Assembly: GCA_964016985.1 (NCBI GenBank)
Contig: OZ024830.1
Location: 76,601,763 to 76,665,762 of the forward strand
DNA: 64,000 nt
Direction: 5' to 3'
From: Anodontia alba
Lineage: Eukaryota > Mollusca > Bivalvia > Lucinida > Lucinidae
The translations under genes and the position numbers were made by a program. Numbering within the stretch: position 1 is the first letter of the stretch; each line of letters starts with the position of its first letter. Of the stretch, positions 10,263 through 21,114 are shown one piece after another. The notes beneath the pieces were generated by a model. It worked only from the letters and a program-made list of their open reading frames with translations. It was not told the DNA's origin and did no database searches.

Positions 10263-10736
10263 AATCAGAAAGACCGCAAGGTGAAAAGGGCCAAGTTGTT
10301 GCCCTGTCTGGCATGACTTGTCCTGTCAAGCCCGTCAGGTGAAGCAGATTCTCCCTGAAATTAACTGTTTTTTTTTTTTTGTTCCGTCCTGAAGTGTACT
10401 AAATATAAACAAATAAGTGCTGATAATGCTTTGATTGATGAACTGATTAGCTTAATGACAATGTCCTTATCAGAATTGGTTATGCATCCTTAATCAATAA
10501 ACAGTAGACAGTAAAAAATCATTTGACATTGGATAAATCATTTATCTGACTACCCACTATAAATGTTTTCGTGGAGAAATAAGAAAAATATTTATCTGAA
10601 TATTTATCTGAATTTCTCACTTACCTATAGAGCTATGGACCTTCTACGTGTAGATCTGACAGAATGCGTTCACAGTAAATCTGAATAAACCTTTCTTTTT
10701 CGTGGCTCATTGAATGTTCATATGTCTGTCTTTCAG

Positions 10737-10818
10737 ATATTGATGACTTCATTGTGGATGATGATGGCCAGCCAATTAAAAGCAAGAAGAAGAAAAAGCA
10801 CATTATTCATGCTGACTC
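10737..10818 (+). CDS. supt6h: SPT6 exon 4
   Basis: Residues 199-225, acceptor CTTTCAG, donor GTAAGT, phase 1 to 2. Encodes DIDDFIVDDDGQPIKSKKKK, the signature DIDDFIVDDDGQP of animal SPT6, then a lysine run. The 4.4-kb intron 4 (10819-15259) holds SINE-A, P8, P2 and several P1 elements, a dispersed P18 repeat at 14032-14216, and about 0.8 kb (12710-13540) in which I see nothing recognisable. Confidence 0.96.
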
Positions 10819-11149
10819 GTAAGTAATTTTTATGATCAAGCCATGCTATAAGAAATAAGGGCCTTCAGATAAGGCCATTGTTTTTTACCTACAATCGTTT
10901 AACCTGACATACACTTTTTCCTAAAAAGGACTCAAACAACACATATCATTTTATGACAAATGACCTGGTTCAGTGACTTAGTCATTCTTTACACGAATGT
11001 GTAACAAGTGTATAATAATGACAAGTGTTGGTAGGTATGACACCACTATCAGCAGATTTAGTTCCTGATGAAAAAATAGTTGTTGATACTTATTAATTTC
11101 GAAGTGCCTAGCCTTGTAAAGAAAAAGAAAAAAAAAAAAAAAAAAAAAA

Positions 11150-11458
11150 AGCCGGCCTTGATGGCTCAGTTGGATGGGTCATCCGACGAGACCAGGAGGT
11201 TACAGGTTCAACCCCCGCCGAGGTCAGCAACATTCTTTCATGGAGGTTGATCATGAAATATTTTCTACGGTCATTCTCTCCCTTCTGCTGATTCAAGAAT
11301 GGCAGTTGTCAGTTTCTGGCGAAAGAATGTGCACAGTGCTGGTTAGCCGCTTAGAGGACTAAGCCTGCCCAATAAACGTGTGGTTAGGTAAACTGACCGT
11401 ACTTGACATGACTCCATTGGGTTGGCCATAAAACATCAACACAAACAAACAAAAGAAA
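11150..11458 (+). mobile_element. SINE-A, full length
   Basis: Follows a 20-base A run; GCCGGCCTTGATGGCTCAG head, full body, and AACACAAACAAACAAAAG tail. Confidence 0.88.
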
Positions 11459-11949
11459 AATGATATTTTAGAATGTTGTATGCTACAATTTTGAATGGCA
11501 CTGGAGTGGAAGGACTAATTTATGATTGACAGAATCTTTGAATCATCTGATCTCATATCACAGTGGTATTGCTTATTTTCAAAATGAATTCCCTAGCCTA
11601 TTATCAGCTTTTTCACAGGGAGAAAAAAAAACCCATCAGGACAAAAATATTAGAAACTTAAAAAAGTTATGTGAAAAAAAAATAAGAAAAAAAAATAGGA
11701 TAATGTCATGAGTTGTATTAGACACCATCTCACAGAAATCTTTATGTGCTGCATATGTTGTGCCTCATGGAGGCACTTCTAATGAGTACCTACAAGATAT
11801 GCTGTGTGTAGAAATAAGAGAAATATTAGTACTTTTAGGTTGGAAAAAGCGCCTTATCTGGACCTTTGATTAGAAGCTGTAAAAACTTACCTGGAAAAGG
11901 TAAATATTTGAGATAGTGTCTTGAGTTGGATTAGACTATCTCTTAGAAA

Positions 11950-12292
11950 TACAGTCAACTCTCATTATCTCGAATTCCAAGGGTCTCTTTGAAACACTTC
12001 GAGATATCCGTACCTCGACATATCAGAGTTCTGGAACTGAGGAAGTCAATAAGTCAAACAACCACTTTTGACAAATGAATAAGTAATTTGCCTCCTGAAG
12101 TTACAGATATATTGAAAATATTGTGGAAAAGAGGAGAAATTGCTCATAAGGAGCAATTCCTCCTCGTTTCAACAATATTTTGTTATCCGTTGTTAGATTT
12201 CAATGTTAAAAATAAAATAGGGACCAGATTTTCACTTCAAGATAAGCAGTTATTCATGATAAGTGAGGTCAAGGTAACGGGTTTCAATTGTG
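11950..12292. mobile_element. P8 MITE, pogo/Tigger-like TIR
   Basis: Starts ACAGTCAACTCTCATTATCT and carries a central hairpin (GAGGAGAAATTGCTCATAAG GAGCAATTCCTCC) and AGACCAGATTTTCACTT-type right half. The better copy at 21441-21775 ends with GAGAGTCAACTGTA and TA flanks. ACAGTCAACTCTC-type ends with TA targets suggest a pogo/mariner relative. No transposase is present. Confidence 0.75.
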
Positions 12293-12395
12293 TTTATATG
12301 GTGGCACAGTGGTGTTAGTATTCTTCTTTTTCAGGCGCTTAAAAAGGTTTCAAAGTATAAATTGTTCTGTTTATAATTGTTATTTATATTTTGTT

Positions 12396-12706
12396 TTAAC
12401 CCTGGTCCTGCTGAATCCACCTATGCGGGATAGATTCAGATCAGTTGGATATACTGGTTAACCGCTTAGAGGACAAAGCCTGCCCAGTAAACGTGTGGTT
12501 AGGTAAACTGACCACGCTCAACATGACCTCATTGGGTTGACTGGGCCGTAAACACAAACAAATCAGATCAGTTGGCTTCATCTGGATTTGCACAGCATTC
12601 ATTAAGTATGTAAATTTGTATCAACAACCTAGATCAAGTAATCTGATTGTCTAAACATTTAGAAGTTGATGTGTCATCTTAATTTATTCAGCATGGCAAG
12701 GGTTAA
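12396..12706. mobile_element. P2 MITE pierced by a SINE-A fragment
   Basis: TTAACCCTGGTCCTGCTGAA on the left and GGCAAGGGTTAA on the right. A 5'-truncated SINE-A (12449-12562) is inserted in the central arm with a 13-bp target duplication TCAGATCAGTTGG (12436-12448 and 12563-12575). Confidence 0.88.
12449..12562 (+). mobile_element. SINE-A, 5'-truncated, with TSD
   Basis: Starts at ATACTGGTTAACCGCTTAGA in the SINE body and ends CGTAAACACAAACAAA. The perfect 13-bp duplication shows a true retrotransposition event with 5' truncation. Confidence 0.9.
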
Positions 12707-13551
12707 TTTTCATGTTGATAGTATTTTGTATGACAGCATATTCTTATTATCATACAATTTCCAGCTCTGCTATACAAATGTACACACAGCCTACTAGCGT
12801 AATATTTTCCAGTGATACTATCCTAATGGGTATGGAACTAATTTCAAACACATTCTGCCACTTTTGCTTAATGAAAAGTCACGTTCATTTTCATAACATT
12901 CTGAAAATAGCAGAAAAAGATAAGTGCTAGATTGAAATATTTAAATGATCCTCAGAACTGGTTATGTACCATTCAAAATTAGGATTTTATTGTATCAAAG
13001 CATCACACTGTGCACAGTGTCTTTTGCCATCTCAATCAGAAGTAAAAGTTCATAATGAGTTGGAGCTTTGGTAAAAGCAGATAAAAAACCCAAACCAAAT
13101 GGTTCGTCAAGAGAGAAACTTTTTATATGATGTGGCTGAAGGTCTGTACAGCAATAAAGCAAAATTCATAGGCGGCACAAAGTGATAGAGGTTAAGTCCT
13201 TTTCATGATTATTTTTATTTTGTTATTTCCGAAAAAAAAGAGTTTATGTAGAAGTTGCTTGATAAATGAATTGCATGGTTTATGCTTTAAATCTCAGTTG
13301 TAGTTTGGTCCATGAGAGAAACAAAAGCTGGCTTCAGCTCACTTTTATTGGTTTCTTCCATTCACCAAAATACCCCTGAGAATCTAAGGTACTGACCATG
13401 CAATTTCTGTTCTGTCTCTGTTTTTGTTTCGACTATATATGGTTATTGGACTAGTATTGTTGAATATTGCTTTAAATTGGAATATTATGATACACAATGT
13501 TATCCTTTAACATCTCAGCATAGGTCTAGATGAGTGGGTTTAAGGCTAATA

Positions 13552-13672
13552 TTTTTCTTATTTCTCCAAGAAAACATATGTTGTGGGTACTCATTAAGTG
13601 TCTCATTAAGGTGCTTCTAATGAGTACTCACAACATGTGTATTTGTGGAGAAATAAGAAAAATATTAAATAC
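13552..13672. mobile_element. P1 foldback MITE
   Basis: TTTTTCTTATTTCTCCAAGA on the left and GGAGAAATAAGAAAAATATT on the right, with a GGTGCTTCTAATGAGTACTC arm. About 120 bp. Confidence 0.8.
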
Positions 13673-14031
13673 TTTTGGATTGAAAAAAGCATCTTATCAA
13701 GAGCTATGTTCCAGCGAGGAACTGTATTCTGTGTTAATTTAAAAAACATACAAGCCACAACATCAGAAAATGTACCTAGATCTGTTGTTTATAGTCAGAC
13801 TCCAGGTAAATTGATTTTGGATGAAAATATACCAGCTAAGATGGTGTTTTGTAAATGCTAGCAAATCATTCATGAACTGGAAAAAAGCCTGGGGAATTGA
13901 TGAAGGACTTTATGTTAAGTTTGTGAGTAATTAGCTATATTTACACAGCCATATACAATCCACAAAGATAGATTAATTTCTTGTTATTCCAACTCTTTTA
14001 TGTTTACATTAAAATATGAGTTGAATAACAG

Positions 14032-14216
14032 GGATGGGAAACTTCAGGATTAATCCTGATTTCAGGATTGAGAACTTCGGTTTTAAGCATGAAATTTCAC
14101 TTTTCCATTTATTCACAAGACCATCCTTTTATGTCAAAATTATTTATTTGGATTAATATATGCCTGAAGTTACTTTAAAGACTAATTATTAAATTAATTA
14201 TTAGTTGCACAGCTCT
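14032..14216 (+). repeat. P18 dispersed repeat
   Basis: GGGATGGGAAACTTCAGGAT, TAATCCTGATTTCAGG, and a TAATTATTAGTTGCA end. A second copy is at 59748-59935 with the same order of blocks. Confidence 0.65.
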
Positions 14217-14234
14217 AGGAAAGGGGGAATACTC

Positions 14235-14356
14235 ACATAATAATTTTCTTATTTCTCAATACAAACGTAAGTTGTGGGTACTCATTAGAAGTGCCTCAGG
14301 GAGGTGCTTCTAATGAGTACCCACTACATATGTTTGTATTGATAAATAAGAAAAAT
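14235..14356. mobile_element. P1 foldback MITE, long stem
   Basis: GTTGTGGGTACTCATTAGAA / TTCTAATGAGTACCCACTAC around GTGCCTCAGGGAGGTGC. The outer arms continue to ATTTTCTTATTTCTCAATAC and ATTGATAAATAAG. Confidence 0.85.
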
Positions 14357-14956
14357 AGCCAAGATTCCTGCTCAGTGGATTTATTAAAGTATAAATGTCA
14401 TTTTTAATCTGCTGGCGACCAGTCAGATAGCTCTGAATTAGCTGAGTTGGATTTATATAGAGCTATGGTGAAGACCCTGATAAATGTCTGTAGTTGCAGA
14501 AAACTGCAAGGAAAACCTTTTACTTTACAGCGGTATATTGCTACAGTATGCTGAGACTTCAGAAAATGTGTCTTGTATGGCACATATGAAATTAAAAGAT
14601 CCTTTGTAATGTGCTGAATTTAAAGATTAGCATATGACATAATTAATTTTTTATTTACCCCTGAAAATGGGCTGGACATTTCTTGTAAATTAGTTGCTTT
14701 ATAGGAGACAGCTAGCATAAGATGCTTAATCTAAGAAAAATCAGCAAGCAGCATTGATGATAGTTTTTCCTCATATTTTCCCAGAAAATAGGGATTGACA
14801 TTTCATGCAAATTATCTTAAGGAAACAGTTTTATTGAAATGTCAAATCCTTCTTCTGAAAAAAAAAAAAAAAAAAAAAAAGACTGTTATTTAGGTCCAGT
14901 AGCTTAAAGTTGTGAAGTAATTTGCACACAGTATCAAGCTCATTTTTTCACACTCA

Positions 14957-14987
<31 letters not shown>

Positions 14988-15024
14988 AGCATAGCTACAG
15001 ATAAGAGGGGGTGTTCACATGATA

Positions 15025-15143
15025 TTTTTCTTATTTCTGAATGAAAACATATGTTGTGGGTACTCATTAGAAGCGCCTCGGTGAGGTGCTTCTAATGAGT
15101 ACCAACAACATATGCTTTCATTCAGAAATAAGAACAATATCAG
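15025..15143. mobile_element. P1 foldback MITE, long stem
   Basis: The arms GTTGTGGGTACTCATTAGAA and TTCTAATGAGTACCAACAAC are near-perfect and extend into TGAATGAAAACATAT / ATATGCTTTCATTCA. It ends about 115 bases before exon 5. Confidence 0.85.
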
Positions 15144-15259
15144 CATTTTTCGGATGAAAAAAGAGCCTTATCTGTTGCTATGGGATAGATGCCCCTACCT
15201 TGCCATCTGCAAAATTATTCAACATCATACTTAACGATGGACATTTTGCTGTATTTCAG

Positions 15260-15356
15260 TCTGCTCCAGGAAGCTCAAGATATCTTTGGTGTTGATTTTG
15301 ATTATGAAGAGTTTAAAGATTATGGTGAGGATGAGTCTGAAGAAGAATTTGATGAG
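15260..15356 (+). CDS. supt6h: SPT6 exon 5
   Basis: Residues 226-258, acceptor TATTTCAG, donor GTAATC, phase 2 to 0. Encodes SLLQEAQDIFGVDFDYEEF, matching ALQEAQEIFGVDFDYDEF of vertebrates, then an acidic KDYGEDESEEEFDE. Intron 5 (15357-16279) holds two P3 MITEs, a P1, and a GT repeat with a long G run at 15587-15620. Confidence 0.96.
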
Positions 15357-15455
15357 GTAATCTACATAGTCGAACCTGTGAAAAAGACAGTCTGTCAGTA
15401 AAGTCCACCTGTCAGTAAAGGCAGCTTCAGATCCCCGATCCCATTAAGTTAACTG

Positions 15456-15664
15456 TTAACCCATTTTAGTCTGGAGACTCCCAAAAGGGTAATTGGCAAA
15501 CAGTGCAGACACAGATCAGACACTGCAAAATGCCTTAAAATGAAATTTGACTCTTTCAGTATATAGGGGCAGGGGTTGTGTGGAAAGTGTGTGTGTGTGT
15601 GTGTGGGGGGGGGGGGGGGTGGTGTGCAGGGGTGGGGGGGGTCCTTTAATCTAAAATGGGTTAC
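15456..15664. mobile_element. P3 MITE, TTAA type, damaged core
   Basis: TTAACCCATTTTAGTCTGGA on the left and TCTAAAATGGGTTA on the right form the TIR. Inside is the left arm GCAAACAGTGCAGACACAGA; the right arm is replaced by a GT/G-rich tract. Confidence 0.75.
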
Positions 15665-15898
15665 AGACCATAGGGCAGAAGCCAGGCGAAATCCTTTCCA
15701 TTGATAATATTTTTTTGTTCCTCCATGAAAATGTATGTTATGGGTACTCATTAGAAGCACCTCATTGAGGTGCTTCTAATGTGTAGTCACAACATATGTT
15801 TTCCTTAAAAAAAAAATATTCATAGGATACCGGTTATCTGGAACTATGCCGTAAATATGCACTTGTTTTTAGCAAGGTAACTTTTCTATTAAAGCTTG

Positions 15899-16125
15899 TT
15901 AACCCATTGTATATTGAATAGACTCTCCCACACTATATATTGGAAGAGTCCAATTTCAATTTTAAGTACACCTGTCTATGATATTTACATATTCCTAGAG
16001 AAAAATGGCTAAACTATTTGCAAACAGTGGAGACCCTTATCAGACGCCGCGTTCTGCGGCATCTGATCTGGGTCTGCACTGTTTGCCAATTACCCTTTTA
16101 CGGTCTCCTGACTACAATGGGTTAA
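15899..16125. mobile_element. P3 MITE, intact
   Basis: TTAACCCATTGTATATTGAA on the left, TGACTACAATGGGTTAA on the right. The core is GCAAACAGTGGAGACCCTTA ... TGGGTCTGCACTGTTTGCC with apex GCCGCGTTCTGCGGC. Confidence 0.87.
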
Positions 16126-16279
16126 AGGTGTACCGGAAAGTGGTTTGGTGGGCAGTTCTGTGACCTTGGGGTCTTTGTCATATGCAGTTGAATTAATGTC
16201 TGTATAATACTATTGAAAGAGATATAAGATATCAAATCATCATCTATAACATACTTTCTTTATTGGTTTATTTTTGTAG

Positions 16280-16378
16280 TATGTGGACGAAGATGCAGAG
16301 ATAGAGGGAGAAGAGGGCACTGAGGGAAGGCCAAGGACGAAAAAAGTTCGACAGAAACGAGTCAAAACTACTGCTTCT
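16280..16378 (+). CDS. supt6h: SPT6 exon 6
   Basis: Residues 259-291, acceptor TTTGTAG, donor GTAAGT, phase 0 to 0, exactly 33 codons. Acidic YVDEDAEIEGEEG, then a basic stretch (RPRTKKVRQKRVK) that mirrors the EIRVRPKKTTKKR region of vertebrates. Intron 6 (16379-19215) holds weak repeats of about 170-300 bases with AAGGTCATGGACTTAGA-like blocks (16480-17250), the H3 element and the nested SINE-B complex. Confidence 0.95.
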
Positions 16379-17293
16379 GTAAGTTAAAAATCTATGAGTA
16401 AAAATTGAAAATGGAAGTAAAAAAAGCAAATCTCTTTATTTCTTCTTTTCATTTATACCATGATGCCCTCATTCAAATATTCACAGTACCAGCCATCCCA
16501 CTTGATGACCTTGAAGTCAATGTCAAGGTCACATGCTTAGAAATTTGATGTTAAGTTTTTCTAAAGATCTCTATCTCTAGAATGCCTGAATATATGAAGA
16601 TTATACTTGGACTGATGTTAGATACTGGTCTAGTATTTAATCCTGTGAAGGCCCTCCCCTTCAGGTCAAGGCCACAGACATCTAAGTTTTACCTTTAAAT
16701 TTTTCTGTTGAGAAGTTTTCTACAGGTGTATACCAGTATTTCCTGAATGCCTTAATGTATTTACCGTATTCACCCTAATTATTAGGACACCTTATCTACT
16801 TACCATATCTGTCCTAAAATTGGAAATAGTCTATTCTTCTCCTTGTTGACATGTTTAAAATATTGATGCACATTCCGTGATGTTTTTTTTGGGTCTACAC
16901 TGTTTGCAAAGACCTGACTGTCCCAACACTTAGAGTTTTTATGGTAATTGATACTTAGACTTGTTAGAAACTGGTCAGAAGTTTTAGCCGGTTTAAGTTA
17001 TTCCCCATCATTGACCTAGAAGTGAAGGTCATGGACTAAGATTACATTGAAGTTTTTAGTTAGAGATTCTAAAGATCTAAGCCTCTTGAAGGCCTATATA
17101 TGTAAGATGATTCACTGATTGATGTTAGGTATTGGCCCGTATCAGGTATAAGCCCAACCTCACTGACTGGCATTGAGGTAAAGGTCATGGACTTAGAAAT
17201 TTTATGTTAAACATTCTGGTGAAAGTTTACTAAGCTCCAATGCTCCAATGCAGGTGCATTGTGCTATCATATGACAGTTCTTGATTTGTGTTT

Positions 17294-18337
17294 TTAGCTC
17301 ACCTGAGCCGAAGGCTCAAGGTGAGCTATTGTGATCACTCACCATCTGTCGTCGTTGTCTGTCTGTCTGTCCGTCCGTCCGTTCACAATCTTTAAACAAC
17401 ATCTCCTCCTAAACCACTGATTGGATTTTGACCAAACTTCACAGGAATGATCCTTGGTTGATCCTCTTTCAAAGTTGTTCAAATGGTTCCGGTCCATTGC
17501 ATATCTAGGTCACAGGAGCTAAAAATAGATTTTTTAACTAAAAACTTAAAAAATCTTCTTGTCAGAAACCACTGGACCGATTTCAGTATAATTTTGCAGA
17601 AATGTTCCTTTGGTGATCCTCTACCAAGATTGTTCACGGCCTCGGTGGCTCAGTTGGATGCACCGTCCGACTGGAGACCAGGAGGTCGCTGGTTCAAACC
17701 CCGCCGAGGTCGGCAACATTCTTTCGTGGAGATTGATCATGAAATATTTTCTACGGTCATTCTCTCCCTTCTGCTGATTCAAGAAGGGCAGTTGTCAGTT
17801 TCTGCAGGAATGTTGCTTTGGTGACCCTCTACCAAGATTGTTCAAGCAATCATGATTTGTCAAAAAACATGGCTGCTAGGGGTGGGGCTTATTTTCCCAA
17901 TATATCTAAATAGAAAACCTTAAAAATCTTCTTGTCAGAAACCACTGAACCGATTTCAATATAACTTGACAGGAATGTTCCTATGGTGACCCTCTACCAA
18001 GTTTGTTCAAGCAGTCATGATTCGTCAAAAAACATGGCCGTTAGGGGGTGGGGCTTATTTTCCCTATATAGCTATATAAAACGTTTTAAAAATCTTTTTG
18101 TCAGAAACCACTGGGCCGATTTCAATATAACTTGGCAGAATTGTTCCTTTGGTGATCCTCATTCAAGATTCAGTTCAAGCCACCATGATGCTTGAAAAAA
18201 AAACTTGGCCGCTGGGGAGCAGGGCTATAAAATTTGTACAAAAATCTTAGAACAGTGAACTTGGCTGAAACATCAACAGTAAGTATGCAAAGCTGTTGCT
18301 CAGGTGAGCGATATAGGACCATCATGGTCCTCTTGTT
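17294..18337 (+). mobile_element. H3: Helentron-like element with tandem repeats
   Basis: The 5' end AGCTCACCTGAGCC GAAGGCTCAAGGTGAGCT is a hairpin, followed by GTCTGTCTGTCCGTCCG. The body repeats CTTGTCAGAAACCACTG / GATTTCA / CAGGAATGTTCCTTTGGTGA units every 120-150 bases. The 3' end is CTCAGGTGAGCGATATAGG, then the hairpin GGACCATCATGGTCC and TCTTGTT. The subterminal CTCACCTGAG/CTCAGGTGAG pair matches. I know this sequence style from bivalve genomes. No Rep/helicase is encoded, so it is non-autonomous. Confidence 0.8.
17638..17805 (+). mobile_element. SINE-A, 3'-truncated, inside H3
   Basis: Complete head CGGCCTCGGTGGCTCAG through CAGTTGTCAGTTTCTG, then returns abruptly to the H3 repeat at CAGGAATGTTGCTTTGG. 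The unusual loss of the 3' half suggests a deletion or unequal exchange within the array after insertion. Confidence 0.8.
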
Positions 18338-18373
18338 TTTTAGTATGTTATTCTCTTCCTCCGGGTGGCCAAG

Positions 18374-18622
18374 TCGAGGGTTGAGCGCAAGACTATGGTA
18401 ACTCAAACATATTTTTGAAACCCTTGTTTAGGGGCAATTTGGACCCCTTTGTAAACAATGCAAATTTAGGTGCCATTGCTCATACGAGCAATGGCACCTA
18501 AATTTTCATTGTTTACAGAAAGAAATGTTGTAATCTTCATAACCCCTTCATGGTGAGGAGATTAGGTTTGGGAAAAAACAAGCATCTGACTTACGCCAGT
18601 TTTGCGCTCAACCCTCGAAGTG
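18374..18622. mobile_element. P15 MITE nested in SINE-B
   Basis: Ends TCGAGGGTTGAGCGCAAGAC and TTTTGCGCTCAACCCTCGA are inverted; a central hairpin GTGCCATTGCTCATACGAGC AATGGCAC lies inside. The second copy, 19004-19193, has the same ends. Confidence 0.85.
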
Positions 18623-18753
18623 CTTAGGCTCCTAACTTTAGATCACAAGGTCCCCGTATCAAATCCCACTGAAGGTGTAAATCAGCTCATGACTGTACAG
18701 CACTTCATAAAGCAGAGCCTTTCATTTTCATCCGTCCATCATCTCAGTGTGAC

Positions 18754-18976
18754 TTAGCCCTTAAACTGCCAATCACAACAATTGTCGTCGGCTTGTCATC
18801 TGCCTGTGAACAATGTGGACCCAGATCAGACTGCTTCTCCAGGAGCAGTCTAATCAGGGTCCACACTGTTTGCTTGTATGCAAAAATAGGTTTGAAAAGT
18901 TTGCAAGAATATTCAGCAGATGACATAAACAGACGACATTTTCAGATGCAGGTTTTCTTGGCATTTTAAGGGTTAA
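18754..18976. mobile_element. P4 MITE nested in SINE-B at TTAA
   Basis: Ends TTAGCCCTTAAACTGCCA and TGGCATTTTAAGGGTTAA. Core hairpin GTGGACCCAGATCAGACTGC / GCAGTCTAATCAGGGTCCAC with CACTGTTTGC. The target TTAA is the conserved GACTTAAATAATG of SINE-B. Confidence 0.85.
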
Positions 18977-19003
18977 ATAATGTTGAAAGAGACATAAAAC
19001 GCC

Positions 19004-19193
19004 AAATCGAGGATTGAGCGCAAGACTGTAGTTACTCAAACATATTTTTGAAACCTTTGTTTAGGGGCAACTTTGACCCCTTTGTAAACAATGCAGATTT
19101 AGGTTCTGCATTGTTTACAAATGGTGAGGAGATTAAGTATTGGGAAAAATAACCATCTGACTTGCTACAGTCTTGCGATCAACCCTCAAAATA
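19004..19193. mobile_element. P15 MITE, second copy
   Basis: TCGAGGATTGAGCGCAAGAC ... CAGTCTTGCGATCAACCCTC with a short centre GCAGATTTAGGTTCTGC. Ends 22 bases before exon 7, leaving only a minimal polypyrimidine tract for the acceptor. Confidence 0.8.
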
Positions 19194-19215
19194 TCGTCAT
19201 ATTCTCTTTTTTCAG

Positions 19216-19299
19216 TATGAACCAGAAGCTTTAGCAAGAGCTTACCTCACAGACAAGGACAATATCATCAGAACTGAAGATTTACCAGAAAGATTCCAG
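19216..19299 (+). CDS. supt6h: SPT6 exon 7
   Basis: Residues 292-319, acceptor TTTTTTCAG, donor GTAAAA, phase 0 to 0. Encodes YEPEALARAYLTDKDNIIR, then TEDLPERFQ, where the acidic tail gives way to the folded core (DLPERFQ is conserved). Intron 7 (19300-20078) holds a P2 MITE 16 bases after the donor and a decayed SINE-A at about 19600-19875. Confidence 0.96.
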
Positions 19300-19315
19300 G
19301 TAAAACAATTTATTA

Positions 19316-19529
19316 CTAACCTTTGTCCTGCTGAATAAATGAAGATGCCACTCCCATTTCTAGTTTTCAGCCAATCAAATTACTTGATCTGGATGGTTGA
19401 TATAAATTCACATACTTAATGGCAAACAGTGCAGATCCAGATCAGTTGGCTTCTTCAGAAGCCAACTGATCTGGATCTACACTGTTTGCAAAGGCAGGGT
19501 ATGTCCGGGTTCAGCATGACAAGGGCTAA
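19316..19529. mobile_element. P2 MITE
   Basis: Left CTAACCTTTGTCCTGCTG, right TTCAGCATGACAAGGGCTAA, flanked by CTAA on both sides, a variant of the TTAA target. Perfect central palindrome CAGTTGGCTTCTTCAG / GAAGCCAACTG. Confidence 0.85.
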
Positions 19530-19599
19530 TTACTCTTATTAATTGGATAGCGTACTCCTTTCATATTTATCCTAAATTTTGAACATGTCCATTCAGGTG

Positions 19600-19875
19600 A
19601 TAACCTTGAGTTGGATGCATGTCCAACTGGTGATCAGAAGGTCGCAGGTTCGATTCCTGCTGGATTGATCAAGAAATAATTTCTAGTGTCATTCCCGCCT
19701 GCTGATTTAAGAAGTGCAGTTGTGAGTTTCTGGCGAAAGAATGTGCACAAGTACTGGTTAACCGCTTTAAGGACAAAGCCTGCTCAGGGAAAGTGTGGTT
19801 AAGTAAACTGTCTGGCTCAAAGTGACCTTACTGACTCAACATGACCTTAATAGTGTTGACTGGGCCATTAAACCA
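19600..19875 (+). mobile_element. SINE-A, diverged
   Basis: GAGTTGGATGCATGTCCAAC, GGTTCGATTCCTGCTGG (B box), GTGCACAAGTACTGGTTAAC, GACTGGGCCATTAAACC. It lacks part of the region after the head and repeats TGACTCAACATGACC. Confidence 0.7.
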
Positions 19876-20078
19876 AAGTTCTAGATATACATTTTAATCA
19901 ACCTCTTTTTGGACAGGTCGTAACAGTGTTAGGCACATGTCGACTGACTGTTATAACAGATAGCAATGTGTGTAATATTTCATCTGATTTTGTTATTGAT
20001 GTTTTAGTAGGAGCAACTGGCGCGCCAGATTGATCCAAATTGTAACAGTATCAAGATTTATAATCATTAATGTTTTAG

Positions 20079-20180
20079 TTGCGAGCGATCCCTGTGAAAG
20101 AAGCTGAAGATGCAGAAATTGAAGAGGAAGCCGAATGGATCTACAAATATGCCTTCAATTCTCCACCTGTGTCTCTACAG
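20079..20180 (+). CDS. supt6h: SPT6 exon 8
   Basis: Residues 320-353, acceptor ATGTTTTAG, donor GTAGGC, phase 0 to 0. [20 protein letters not shown], then [14 protein letters not shown], matching [20 protein letters not shown] and the helices that open the Tex-like core. Intron 8 (20181-21114) holds a SINE-A scrap (20545-20685) and two P13 palindromes (20838-21018). Confidence 0.96.
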
Positions 20181-20837
20181 GTAGGCTGCGTTGGTTTTGC
20201 TTTTTGTATACGTTTGAACTGCTTCACAAGAAAAAAGCTCTTTGACTTTCCTTCAAAGTCAGTCTGTCAATACATATGCCAAGCCCCTTAGCAAGGCCAC
20301 ACGTTTAGTTCTTTGACCTACCACTTACGTGAGCAAACAGCAAAGATTCTGGTGAGACTGCACACATGGGCCTGAAACATTGCTATTCGCGTATGCAATA
20401 ACAGCTGTGGAAGGTTCTGTTCAGACTGCCCAAAATGCAGGCTGTTCTGAATCTTTGTTGGGTGCACATGTTTGAAGGTATATTTTCAGAAGTTGCAGAG
20501 ATCAGATAGCAGATGAAGACACATACAGTTTTAAGTGATAACGCTGCTTGCGAAAGAATGTGCACAAATACTGGTTAACTGCTTAGAGGACTAAGCCTGC
20601 CCAGGAAAGGTAGGTAGGGTAAACTGACCAGTTTGACATGACCCCAATGGGTTGACTGGGCCATAAAACCTCAACTCAACTGAAGTCAGTCACTGCTTAT
20701 GTGTATTTCTCTTCTTATAAACATAATCTTTTAAATAATGTTACCAATTAATGAGGCTCTGTTTTCCTGAAACTAGGCTTCTCTTAAACATGCTTTTTAA
20801 ATGAAAATCGCAAAAAAAAAATGTCACAAAAAGGTGT

Positions 20838-21018
20838 TCCATCCAAAGAAAAATGTATAGATTGTATAGAAAATATGGCCATTCATGGTAATATTTCTAT
20901 ATAATCGATACATTTTGTTTGGACACTGATGTAGCCAAACAAAAATGTATGGATTATATAGAAAGATGACCTTTAATGGTCATTTTTTTCTATTTAATCT
21001 TTATATTTTTGTTTGAAT
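20838..21018. mobile_element. P13 palindromes, two in a row
   Basis: AATGTATAGATTGTATAGAA ... TTCTATATAATCGATACATT, then AAAATGTATGGATTATATAG ... CTATTTAATCTTTATATTTT. Each pairs around a GGCCATTCATGG or GACC...GGTC centre. Related copies flank the SINE at 55078 and a half copy is near 55990. Confidence 0.7.
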
Positions 21019-21114
21019 ACAACATGGTTTAGCTAACATGGTTTTTGTTTTGGATCCAAGCAATAGTTTTATAAAAAGGTTGTGGTGTAATATGTATGCC
21101 AAAATATTTTGCAG

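Larger units (their letters stand above)
18358..19003 (+). mobile_element. SINE-B carrying nested MITEs
   Basis: The head CCGGGTGGCCAAG (18361-18373) continues at 18623 with TGCTTAGGCTCCTAAC, CCCCGTATCAAATCCCACTG and the body CATCATCTCAGTGTGACTTA. It is broken by P4 at 18754 and resumes as TTAAATAATGTTGAAAGAGA at 18973. Comparison with intact SINE-B copies (35402-35592, 46382-46591) gives this reading. Confidence 0.82.

Noticed and set aside
20000..20078. Alternative start of exon 8 at the upstream ATGTTTTAG (about 20001-20009)
   Set aside because: The following GAGCAACTGG frame does not join to SPT6 and the downstream ATGTTTTAG at 20070-20078 gives exact family continuity.
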